Shown: piece after piece, positions 9,362 to 16,040 of the stretch
How positions within the stretch are numbered: position 1 is the stretch's first letter
How the letters are laid out: the number at the start of each line of letters is the position of its first letter
Source: an uncultured Oscillospiraceae bacterium
GTDB taxonomy: Bacteria; Bacillota; Clostridia; Oscillospirales; Oscillospiraceae
Reading direction: 5' to 3'
NCBI GenBank assembly: GCA_949841355.1
Contig: CATKZP010000017.1
Location: 1 to 64,000 of the forward strand
DNA length: 64,000 nt
The notes under the pieces: generated by a model
Seen by the model: only the letters and a program-made list of their open reading frames with translations
The model's database searches: none
What the model was told of the DNA's origin: nothing
Translations under genes and position numbers: made by a program

Positions 9362-9670
9362 TTACAGCGTCTCTTTCACCAGACGCCACGCCTGCCGGAT
9401 GAGCATGGCGGCTTCTGCAAGCTCTGCTTTGTTGATGCTTTTGGTGGCATTGGCCCAATATACAATCTGATTCAAATTGTTGCCAATAGCCGACAACTCC
9501 CGCAACAGGTCGGCATAGGTGTCGGGCGGTTTGGGCTGAATGTTCACGCCCATAACGCTGTGCCGGATCAGGGCGCTGGCATTGAGGCCGGACAAAGTGC
9601 ATTGTTTCAGCAGGTGCTTATGCTCTGTATCATCCAGCCATAAGCCGATAAAATGTTCGCGTTTTCGCAT
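9362..9670 (-). CDS. mobC: MobC-like mobilization (relaxosome) protein
   Basis: A 102-residue protein of the plasmid mobilization MobC / ribbon-helix-helix type. It runs from HFIGLWLDDTEHKHLLKQ through LSGLNASALIRHSVMGV to the family core LLRELSAIGNNLNQIVYWANA and a C-terminal helix. Such proteins help a relaxase nick oriT. The start at 9670 has AAGGAG 8 nt upstream; the frame's longer reading runs back into palindrome copy 5, so that extension is artefactual. No relaxase (mobA) follows, so the mobilization unit is truncated. It is probably regulated through the palindrome immediately upstream. Confidence 0.82.
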   Translation of the reverse strand: MRKREHFIGLWLDDTEHKHLLKQCTLSGLNASALIRHSVMGVNIQPKPPDTYADLLRELSAIGNNLNQIVYWANATKSINKAELAEAAMLIRQAWRLVKETL

Positions 9671-9688
9671 GGCAGTCTCCTTTTTCGT

Positions 9689-9713
9689 AATGCGTCTCAT
9701 GGTGAGACGCATT
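9689..9713. repeat. Palindromic repeat, copy 5
   Basis: Palindrome with the central base pair region reading CATGGTG. It lies 19 bp upstream of the mobC start codon, just before its ribosome site, which is a good position for an operator. Confidence 0.85.
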
Positions 9714-9788
9714 TTTCATAGGCTAGGGGTTTTAAGGGGGCTGCGCCCCCTAACAAGGGTCGTTTGTGTTTAACAAATGACATACTTG

Positions 9789-9832
9789 CTCGGACAGCAC
9801 CGCCTTTCGGCTCGGACAGCACCGCCTTTCGG
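9789..9832. repeat. Two tandem 22-bp repeats plus inverted partial copy
   Basis: CTCGGACAGCACCGCCTTTC-GG occurs twice head to tail, followed by GGCGCTGTCCG, an inverted partial copy that can fold back on either unit. Confidence 0.8.
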
Positions 9833-9900
9833 CGGCGCTGTCCGCTGTAGTGCTGCTGGGTAGATGATTCCTTTTTTAACGGCGCTTTTTTCACAAAAGT

Positions 9901-9925
9901 AATGCGTCTCACCGTGAGACACATT
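9901..9925. repeat. Palindromic repeat, copy 6
   Basis: Palindrome with one mismatch in the right arm (GAGACACATT instead of GAGACGCATT), between repA and mobC. Confidence 0.82.
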
Positions 9926-10017
9926 TCCCCAACATCGTGCTGAACAGTGGAAGGACTGTAAATGCTCATAACACATACTATTTTCTCTGGGTTCCTCTCT
10001 TAACTCGTATCTATCCA

Positions 10018-10605
10018 TCACCGTTTGTTTTGTGCTGGGGGTAGGGGGATAGATGGATTGATTAGTATGGATAAAATCAGTTTGGTTTTTATCAGTATAA
10101 TTTGGGTTTGCTCTTGAAACCTCAAGACGTCGATTTTCCCGACGCCTTGAAGTCGATTTTTCCGACCTCTGGACGTCGGAAAATCAGCCGGTGAAGTAGG
10201 CGTGGCAGGGCCTTGGCCGGGTGCCTCTGTATTTTCCTGCACAGTAATCCGCTTGACAAAAATCCTGTCTGGCTTGCCCTGACCCTGTTTGACGCGCTCA
10301 ATCAGGCCGATGCCCTTGCTGGTGTCCAGTTCTGCCAATAACCGCATGGCCTTGTTTCGCCCGCAGCCTATGGCTTTGCAAACCTCGTTTACAGTGAAGT
10401 AAATATAAACCCGCCCGGTGTTGTCGCGCCAGCCATTTTTTGCGGACAGGCTCATGCGGTTTAGCAGCATACCATATAACAACTTGGCATCTGCGGACAG
10501 GGGCTTAAAGCGGGGATGGGTGATAAGCTGGCGGGGGATGCGGAAGTGTGAAAACCGTATTTCTTCATCGCCGCAATAATAGTCTGATAAAGTTACGCTC
10601 GGCAT
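10018..10605 (-). CDS. Replication initiator RepA-like protein
   Basis: A 195-residue protein like the RepA_N / replication initiator A proteins of Firmicute plasmids and integrative elements. The N-terminal half has RFSHFRIPRQLITHPRFKPLSADAKLLYGMLLNRMSLS, then YIYFTVNEVCKAIGCGRNKAMRLLAEL, a winged-helix DNA-binding module. The C-terminal half is low-complexity (PGQGPATPTSPADF and a polar tail) and shorter than in full plasmid initiators. The start at 10605 has AAAGGAG 8 nt upstream; a longer frame upstream runs through a terminator-like hairpin. It lies next to tRNA-Pro, suggesting a decayed integrated replicon. Confidence 0.8.
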   Translation of the reverse strand: MPSVTLSDYYCGDEEIRFSHFRIPRQLITHPRFKPLSADAKLLYGMLLNRMSLSAKNGWRDNTGRVYIYFTVNEVCKAIGCGRNKAMRLLAELDTSKGIGLIERVKQGQGKPDRIFVKRITVQENTEAPGQGPATPTSPADFPTSRGRKNRLQGVGKIDVLRFQEQTQIILIKTKLILSILINPSIPLPPAQNKR

Positions 10606-10627
10606 CGATTGCTCTCCTTTCCAAGAA

Positions 10628-10671
10628 TGAAAAAAGCACGATTGACGTTGATTGTCAAATCGTGCTTTTTT
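10628..10671. terminator. Perfect bidirectional hairpin upstream of repA
   Basis: AAAAAAGCACGATTGAC, loop GTTGATT, and its perfect complement, with A/T runs on both sides. It lies 23 bp upstream of the repA start, so it may insulate repA or act as an attenuator or binding site. Confidence 0.6.
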
Positions 10672-10825
10672 CTGCCTGTTTGATTTTGTCACAAAGGTTC
10701 CTATTTTCGGCAACTGCCTTATTATATGTTGTTTTTGGTCTTGTCCTTTATGCGTACTGACCTTAAGGACAGGAATTGGTGTTCCTGCCCTTGGCTGTCA
10801 AAGTATGTTCATGATAGAAATGATA

Positions 10826-10872
10826 AATCCGAACACGTCCCCCACTTGGAGGACAGCGTTCGGATTATCATG
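10826..10872 (-). terminator. Hairpin downstream of tRNA-Pro
   Basis: GATAATCCGAAC pairs with GTTCGGAT-type complement around an inner GTCC/GGAC stem, directly beyond the 3' end of tRNA-Pro. Probable tRNA terminator; no strong T run. Confidence 0.4.
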
Positions 10873-10875
10873 AGT

Positions 10876-10951
<76 letters not shown>

Positions 10952-10980
10952 ATATGAAATTTTTGATTGGGAGCGCGTAT

Positions 10981-11020
10981 GCTCCCAAAACAGGCGCGCT
11001 GCCAACTGCGCAACACCCCA
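10981..11020 (-). pseudogene. Truncated 5' half of a tRNA-Pro
   Basis: Forty nt matching about 36 of the first 40 positions of the intact tRNA-Pro, including D-arm and anticodon loop, and stopping inside the anticodon arm. The acceptor 5' end is altered. It lies 29 bp upstream of the intact gene and its GGGAGC end forms a small inverted repeat with the spacer. Probably a recombination scar. Confidence 0.85.
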
Positions 11021-11062
11021 GCGGAGCCGGAAGCGTGAACGCAACTATTATACCTGATTTCC

Positions 11063-11091
11063 TTGCGCTTGGCAAGAGGTTATGGTATGAT
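11063..11091 (+). promoter_or_regulatory. Promoter of the trmB-GNAT gene
   Basis: TTGCGC (11063-11068), 17-bp spacer, TATGAT (11086-11091), 28 bp before the start codon. Confidence 0.7.
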
Positions 11092-11118
11092 ATCGGCAAA
11101 ACAAATGAGGTGACACAG

Positions 11119-12282
11119 ATGCGCATGCGGAAAAAGAAAAACCTATCCGCCCGGATGGATGCCTGCGGGGCGCTGCTGGTGCGGGAACCCGCCCTGGAAA
11201 AGGGGCGCTGGCGGGATCGAAAGCCGGATGCGGCGCGGCTTCGTCTGGAATTGGGCTGCGGCAAGGGCCGCTTCACCGCTGAGACCGCTGCCGCCCACCC
11301 CGAGGACCTGTATGTGGCGGTGGAGCGGGTGCCTGACGCCATGGTCATCGCCATGGAGCGATGCCAGGCCCTGGGGCTCACCAACGTGTTTTTCATCGAC
11401 GGGGACGCCGCCGCTCTGGAGCAGTACTTCGCCCCCGGCGAGGTGGACCTCATCTACATCAATTTCTGCGATCCCTGGCCGTCGGTGAAGCACTCCCGCC
11501 GCCGCCTCACCCACGAGGGGTTCCTGCGGGGATACCGCCGGGTGCTCCGGGAGGGGGGGCAGATTCACTTCAAGACCGACAACCGCGCTCTGTTTGACTG
11601 GTCTCTGTTCCAGTTCCCCAAGGCGGGATTTGCCCTGTCGGAGGTCACCCGGGATCTCCACGCCCACGGCGTCCAGGGGGTCATGACCGACTACGAGGAA
11701 AAATTCCACACCCTGGGCACCCCTATCAACCGCTGCGTGGGCGCCATGGGGCCGCTGCCCGACGTGCCGCTGCTGGAGGGCCTGGTCCAGCGCCTGCCCG
11801 GCTGGGAAGTGCGCGCCGCCGGCGGGAACGACGTGCTTCCCGTACTGTCCCTGCTCCAGAGTGACCCGGCCTATTTTGATTTGGAGCGCCGCCAGCCCAC
11901 CGCTCAATCTGTGGGAGACGACATGGCTCTGCTGCCGCCCCGGTGTGTGCCGGAGCAAAAGCACTATCTCGCCCTGTGGCGGGACGGCGCGCCCCAGGCG
12001 GTGCTGGACCTGGTGGAGGGCTATCCCCGGGAGCGCACTCTGTATGTGGGCTTCTGCTTCCTGGCGCCCACCCTGCGGCGGCAGGGATTGGGCCGGGAGA
12101 TCATGGACGCGGTGCTTCAGGCGGCAGGGGACGCGGGGATGGACAGCGCCCGGCTGGCCTGCCTGGTTCAGAACGAGGCTGGCCACGCCTTCTGGCGGTC
12201 CCTGGGCTTCGGTGACCTGCGCCGGGGCGAGACCATTGGGGAGCACTCCAACCCCGTGTGGGTGATGGAGCGGCTGGTATAA
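11119..12282 (+). CDS. trmB: TrmB tRNA (guanine-46-N7) methyltransferase fused to a GNAT acetyltransferase
   Basis: A 387-residue two-domain protein. Residues 1 to about 215 are TrmB, which uses S-adenosylmethionine to make m7G46 in tRNA: SAM motif LELGCGKGRF, the substrate-binding INFCDPWPSVKHSRRRL and HFKTDNRALF. Residues about 230-387 form a GNAT domain with the acetyl-CoA motif LAPTLRRQGLGREIM and a C-terminal NEAGHAFWRSLGF. Ordinary TrmB is 210-240 residues, so the tail is a true fusion in one frame. The start at 11119 follows GAGGTG; the frame extends upstream through the tRNA region, which is not coding. A terminator follows at 12291. Acetylation target unknown. Confidence 0.9.
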   Translation: MRMRKKKNLSARMDACGALLVREPALEKGRWRDRKPDAARLRLELGCGKGRFTAETAAAHPEDLYVAVERVPDAMVIAMERCQALGLTNVFFIDGDAAALEQYFAPGEVDLIYINFCDPWPSVKHSRRRLTHEGFLRGYRRVLREGGQIHFKTDNRALFDWSLFQFPKAGFALSEVTRDLHAHGVQGVMTDYEEKFHTLGTPINRCVGAMGPLPDVPLLEGLVQRLPGWEVRAAGGNDVLPVLSLLQSDPAYFDLERRQPTAQSVGDDMALLPPRCVPEQKHYLALWRDGAPQAVLDLVEGYPRERTLYVGFCFLAPTLRRQGLGREIMDAVLQAAGDAGMDSARLACLVQNEAGHAFWRSLGFGDLRRGETIGEHSNPVWVMERLV

Positions 12283-12290
12283 TAACAACG

Positions 12291-12325
12291 AGGCCCGTCC
12301 GGGTAAGCCCCCGGACGGGCCTTAT
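12291..12325 (+). terminator. Intrinsic terminator of trmB-GNAT
   Basis: Stem GGCCCGTCCGGG with complement, then TTATCTT. Confidence 0.75.
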
Positions 12326-12336
12326 CTTGTCCGCGC

Positions 12337-13293
12337 TTAGCCTTCGGCGGACAGGTCCGGCGTGAGCACGAATCCGGGTTCCCGCTCCGCCTCCAGCTCA
12401 AACAGGCCGGAGATGCAGATTAGCTCGCAGTCAAACCAGAAGTAGCCCGAATGCGGCAGCCCGTCCTCTTCCCCGGTGAAGGAGTACCAGATCAGCATGT
12501 TATCCCCATCCGGGCCCCATTGGATGAAGTCATAGTCCACCGCCAGCATCCCCCAGCTGCCGTCCTCCTCCCAGGGGATGCCATGCCGCGTCAGCTCGCT
12601 GTTCCCCACGGCCATGTCCAGATAGGCGTTCAGATTGCTGGAATGACTCTGCGGCAGATTAACCAGCGAAAGCCCGGTTTTGCCGTCATAATCCAGCGCC
12701 AGCACATACTTTTCGCTGTCCGGAGACCACCACAGCCCCCGGTAGGCGCAGTCCCCGTAGATGGCGCGCCATTCAGGGCCTCCCGACGCGCTGTCGATGA
12801 CCGACACCGCGTCCTTCCAGGAAAATCCCTGGCCCGCCAGCTCTTTGCGGTACACCGTGGACTCATAACCCCCATCGGGGGAGGACTGCCGGTCCAGCAC
12901 GAATAAGGCTCCCGTCCGCCAGCAGAACGCGCCCGCCGCCAGCAAAACCGCCAGCAGGCAGGCCGCGGCGGTGAGGAGGGCCATTCCCCGGCTTCTGGAC
13001 GTGGTGCGCCGCACCTCCCAGCGGGAGTAGACCAGGAGCTCCCGGGCCTGCTCCGCCAGGGCGGGGGTGTGCTCCTCCTGGGGCAGGCGCTCCCCGCGGA
13101 TCAGCTCCGCCACCGACACCCCCAGCAGCTCCGCCAGCGGCTCCAGCAGGTCGATCCCCGGGGCGCTCAGCCCCCGCTCCCACTTCGATACCGCCCGGTC
13201 GGTGATGTGCAGCCGCTCCGCCAGCTCCCGCTGGGTCCAGCCCAGCTCCGTCCGCAGGGCCCTGATAAAGGCCCCGGTTTTTCCATTGTCCAC
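12337..13293 (-). CDS. XRE-family regulator with a membrane anchor and extracellular domain
   Basis: A 318-residue protein. Residues about 5-60 are a Cro/C1 helix-turn-helix (IRALRTELGWTQRELAERLH, ITDRAVSKWERG). A basic linker and one hydrophobic segment (GMALLTAAACLLAVLLAAGAFCW) follow, then a soluble domain rich in tryptophan and aspartate (GLWWSPDSEKYVLALDYDG, GPDGDNMLIWYSF). The start is taken as GTG at 13293, with AAGGGGG 8 nt upstream. HTH-TM-sensor proteins of this type are common in Clostridia and probably couple an envelope signal to transcription. The C-terminal domain was not recognised. Confidence 0.75.
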   Translation of the reverse strand: MDNGKTGAFIRALRTELGWTQRELAERLHITDRAVSKWERGLSAPGIDLLEPLAELLGVSVAELIRGERLPQEEHTPALAEQARELLVYSRWEVRRTTSRSRGMALLTAAACLLAVLLAAGAFCWRTGALFVLDRQSSPDGGYESTVYRKELAGQGFSWKDAVSVIDSASGGPEWRAIYGDCAYRGLWWSPDSEKYVLALDYDGKTGLSLVNLPQSHSSNLNAYLDMAVGNSELTRHGIPWEEDGSWGMLAVDYDFIQWGPDGDNMLIWYSFTGEEDGLPHSGYFWFDCELICISGLFELEAEREPGFVLTPDLSAEG

Positions 13294-13370
13294 AGTAAGC
13301 GCCCCCTTCTGATGGGAAAATGATAGCACATCTGGGCGGATTTTGCACCAAACCATCGGTGGAGTGGAGC

Positions 13371-13416
13371 AAAAAAGCCTCCGTCCAGGCCAAACGGTCC
13401 GGGCGGAGGCTTTTTT
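13371..13416 (-). terminator. Terminator of the hemolysin III gene
   Basis: Stem GCCTCCG...CGGAGGC with A run and T run on opposite sides (usable in both directions), 23 bp beyond the hemolysin III stop. Confidence 0.75.
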
Positions 13417-13438
13417 GATGGATTGTTTCACGTAAAAC

Positions 13439-14164
13439 CTACAGCGGCAGCAGCACGCCGAACATCATCACAAAGTGGGCGATGGAGCCCAGCACAATGA
13501 ACACGTGGAACACCTCATGGCAGCCGAACCGGGGATTATCCCGTCCCGGCCACTTCAGCGCGTACAGCACGCCGCCCACGGTATACAGCACGCCCCCCGC
13601 CAGCAGCCAGCCCACGCCCCGGGCGCCGATGGCCTGCCACAGGGGGTAGAGGGCGAACACCGCCACCCAGCCCATGGCGATATAGACGGTGGAGGTCACC
13701 ACCCGGGGGCAGTTGATCCAGATGAGGCTCATCACCAGTCCGGCGATGGCCAGCGCCCAGATGATGCCGAACAGGCTCCAGCCCCACGCCCCCCGCAGGG
13801 CGATGAGGCACACCGGCGTGTACGATCCGGCGATCAAAAAGTAGATGGACGCGTGGTCCAGCTTCCGCAGGGCCACCCGCCCCTTCACCGTGGTGTTGAC
13901 GCAGTGATAGAGGGTGGACGCGGTATAGAGCGCCGTCATGGACAGCCCGTAGATGGCGAAGGACACGATCTTCCACACGTCGCCCCGCCCGGCCGCGCCG
14001 GCCACCAGCACCGCCGTGGCGATCACGCCCAGCGCCGCCCCCACTCCGTGGGTGATGGCGGACCAGGGCCGCAGGCCGTCGTAGGGGTCCCGCCCCTTTT
14101 CCACCGGGCGCTCCCGGCGGCGGGGAATGCTGTCAAAGGGATCGCGATATAATACCTGCTCCAT
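13439..14164 (-). CDS. Hemolysin III / PAQR-family membrane protein
   Basis: A 241-residue integral membrane protein of the HlyIII/YqfA (PAQR) family with about seven hydrophobic segments. Family landmarks are WSAITHGVGA near the first segment, STLYHC in the second, LDHASIYFLIAGSYTPV, and HEVFHVFIVLGSIAHF in the last. These histidines and aspartate form the presumed metal site. Start chosen at ATG 14164, preceded by AAAGGCGGTG; a longer frame begins upstream without a ribosome site. Physiological role is uncertain; PAQR proteins act in membrane homeostasis or hydrolysis. It is a single gene with its own terminator. Confidence 0.88.
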   Translation of the reverse strand: MEQVLYRDPFDSIPRRRERPVEKGRDPYDGLRPWSAITHGVGAALGVIATAVLVAGAAGRGDVWKIVSFAIYGLSMTALYTASTLYHCVNTTVKGRVALRKLDHASIYFLIAGSYTPVCLIALRGAWGWSLFGIIWALAIAGLVMSLIWINCPRVVTSTVYIAMGWVAVFALYPLWQAIGARGVGWLLAGGVLYTVGGVLYALKWPGRDNPRFGCHEVFHVFIVLGSIAHFVMMFGVLLPL

Positions 14165-14294
14165 AGGAACACCGCCTTTCTTGTCTATTAGTATAATACA
14201 AACCACCTGTCACGTCAAGTCGAAAATCATGAAATATAATTATTAAAATTATATTTGGACGGAACGTTCTTCCGCGACGCCTCCACAAGGGGGA

Positions 14295-14323
14295 TTGAAT
14301 CTTGGCGCAAAACAGAGTATAAT
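14295..14323 (+). promoter_or_regulatory. Promoter of hemW
   Basis: TTGAAT (14295-14300), 17-bp spacer, consensus TATAAT (14318-14323). Confidence 0.75.
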
Positions 14324-14368
14324 ATCATCACATCGTGGGCGCACGCGCCAGTTTTGAGGGGGTCAACC

Positions 14369-15574
14369 ATGGAAAACTCGTTGGGCCTGTATGTGCACAT
14401 CCCGTTCTGCCGGAGCAAGTGCGACTATTGTGATTTCTATTCCCTGGCGGGCCAGGACGACCGGATGGACGATTACCAGCACGCGCTGCTCCAGCAGATT
14501 TTGGACACCGCCCCCCGCACCAAAAAGCAGGTGGTAAACAGCGTCTACATCGGCGGTGGCACCCCCACCTGGTACGGCGAAAAGCGCCTGCTGGAGCTGA
14601 TCTCGGCGCTGAAAAAGCGCTTCAGCCTGTCCAAGGACGTGGAGTTCACCCTGGAGGCCAACCCGGACAGCGTGGACGAGAAGATGCTGCGCCGTCTGCG
14701 CCGGGCAGGGGTGAACCGGCTGTCCATGGGGATGCAGTCCGCCTGCGACCGGGAGCTGGCCGCCGTCCGCCGTCCCCACACCTTCAAGCAGGTGGAGCAG
14801 GCAGTGAAGGCCGCCCGGGCCGCCAAGATCAAAAACCTGAATCTGGACCTCATCTACGGCCTGCCCGGTCAGACCTCGGAGAGCTGGCGCGCCTCGGTGG
14901 AGGCCGCGCTGGCACTGGAGCCGGAGCACCTGTCCTGCTACGGCCTGACGGTGGAGGAGGGCACGCCTCTGGCCCGGCGTGTGGCGGAAGGCGAGGTCCT
15001 TCCCAGCGACGACGAGCAGGCCGAGCGCTACCTCTGGACGGTGGAGCGGCTGGCCCAGGCGGGGCTGGAGCAGTATGAGGTGTCCAATTTCTCCCGCACG
15101 GGCTACCAGTCCCGGCACAACCTGAAATACTGGATGGGCCGGCCCTACGTTGGCCTGGGCGCGGCGGCCCACTCCGACTTCGGCGGCTGCCGGTATTCCT
15201 TTGTCCGGGACCTGGACGGCTATATCCGGGGGGTGCTGGGGGACAGTAAGCTGCTGGACGACATGGACGAGATCCCCCGCCGGGAGCGGGGCAGCGAGTA
15301 CCTCATGCTCCGCCTGCGCACCACCCACGGCGTGGAGGAATGGGAGTACCGCCGGGAGTACTATATGAATTTCGATCCCCTTGCCGCCAAGCTGTCCGAG
15401 TACGAGCAGAAGGGCTGGGCTGCGCGGACGGGCCGACGCTGGCATTTTACCCCGGAAGGCTTCCTGTTATCCAACCGCCTCATCGGTGAGCTGCTGGAGC
15501 TTCAGGAGGTGGAGACCCTGGAGGGCACGCTGGAAAAGATCCGGGGCGGCCGTCTCCCCAAGCGGGAGTCCTAG
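14369..15574 (+). CDS. hemW: Radical SAM heme chaperone HemW
   Basis: A 401-residue radical SAM protein of the HemW (coproporphyrinogen oxidase-like) group. The cluster motif CRSKCDYC (CxxxCxxC) lies at about residues 15-22 after YVHIPF. The SAM-binding region shows YIGGGTPTW, EANPDS, RLSMGMQS and DLIYGLPGQT, and the C-terminal HemN domain follows. HemW inserts heme into respiratory proteins; it lacks the second SAM site that true HemN needs. Start at 14369 with GAGGGGG 7 nt upstream; the frame's earlier ATG has no ribosome site and lies upstream of the promoter. Length is normal for HemW (380-400). Confidence 0.88.
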   Translation: MENSLGLYVHIPFCRSKCDYCDFYSLAGQDDRMDDYQHALLQQILDTAPRTKKQVVNSVYIGGGTPTWYGEKRLLELISALKKRFSLSKDVEFTLEANPDSVDEKMLRRLRRAGVNRLSMGMQSACDRELAAVRRPHTFKQVEQAVKAARAAKIKNLNLDLIYGLPGQTSESWRASVEAALALEPEHLSCYGLTVEEGTPLARRVAEGEVLPSDDEQAERYLWTVERLAQAGLEQYEVSNFSRTGYQSRHNLKYWMGRPYVGLGAAAHSDFGGCRYSFVRDLDGYIRGVLGDSKLLDDMDEIPRRERGSEYLMLRLRTTHGVEEWEYRREYYMNFDPLAAKLSEYEQKGWAARTGRRWHFTPEGFLLSNRLIGELLELQEVETLEGTLEKIRGGRLPKRES

Positions 15575-15597
15575 CGGTCCGGACCAAAACAGATATC

Positions 15598-15640
15598 AAA
15601 AACCGCCCGCTTATCAAACCGATAAGCGGGCGGTTTCTTA
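15598..15640. terminator. Bidirectional terminator between hemW and the DUF5655 gene
   Basis: Stem ACCGCCCGCTTATC with complement, flanked by A run on the left and TTTCTTATTT on the right. It serves both convergent genes. Confidence 0.8.
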
Positions 15641-16030
15641 TTTGAGCAGCGCGAAATCATGGGCCTCCCGGAGCCAGTCCATCAGCTCGCCGTCAATCTC
15701 GTCCGCCTCCGCCGCCGTCACGTGGTGGGTCCAGCGGTTGGGATAGGGCTCCACAGCCATGGCGATGCGGGGGGACTCCGCCCGGCGGGACAGGCCGAAG
15801 GTGACCAGCAGGCACCGTTCCGGCCAGCCCTTCCTGCGCCGCGCCGGCAGAGAGGCGGCGGCAAACAGGTGCTTGTCATAAAAGCTGATCTGACTTTTTT
15901 GGACCTTGACCCAGCCCTCGGGAAAGGCCTCGTCCAGCTGCCGGAACAGCGCCTCATACACCGCCAGCTCCGCCGGATGCCCCTGAAAAAAGGCCAGCAC
16001 GTCCGATTGGTAGTATTCCGGTGTTTTCAT
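15638..16030 (-). CDS. DUF5655 domain protein
   Basis: A 130-residue protein consisting of a DUF5655 domain. Landmarks are LAVYEALFRQLDE, VKVQKSQISFYDKHLFAAASLPARRR, SFGL-type FGLSRRAESPRIAMAVEPYP and a C-terminal WLREAHDF. The family occurs alone or fused to DUF4287 and has no established function. Start at 16030 with GAGGAC upstream. It begins 10 nt after the GH112 stop on the same strand, so it is the last gene of the carbohydrate operon transcript, though probably not functionally tied to it. Confidence 0.75.
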   Translation of the reverse strand: MKTPEYYQSDVLAFFQGHPAELAVYEALFRQLDEAFPEGWVKVQKSQISFYDKHLFAAASLPARRRKGWPERCLLVTFGLSRRAESPRIAMAVEPYPNRWTHHVTAAEADEIDGELMDWLREAHDFALLK

Positions 16031-16040
16031 GCGGCGGTCC

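Larger units (their letters stand above)
9671..10017. other. Intergenic region between repA and mobC remnants
   Basis: About 350 bp without a credible gene. It contains palindrome copies 5 and 6, a GGGGGCTGCGCCCCC hairpin near 9737 and two tandem 22-bp repeats at 9789-9832. Open frames here are composed of these repeats and lack ribosome sites. Confidence 0.5.

Noticed and set aside
9789-9832. Possible CRISPR-like repeats
   Set aside because: Only two adjacent units with no spacer between them and no cas genes in the window.
9770-10021. Frames covering the tandem repeats between mobC and repA
   Set aside because: They translate the repeats and palindromes themselves and have no family resemblance.
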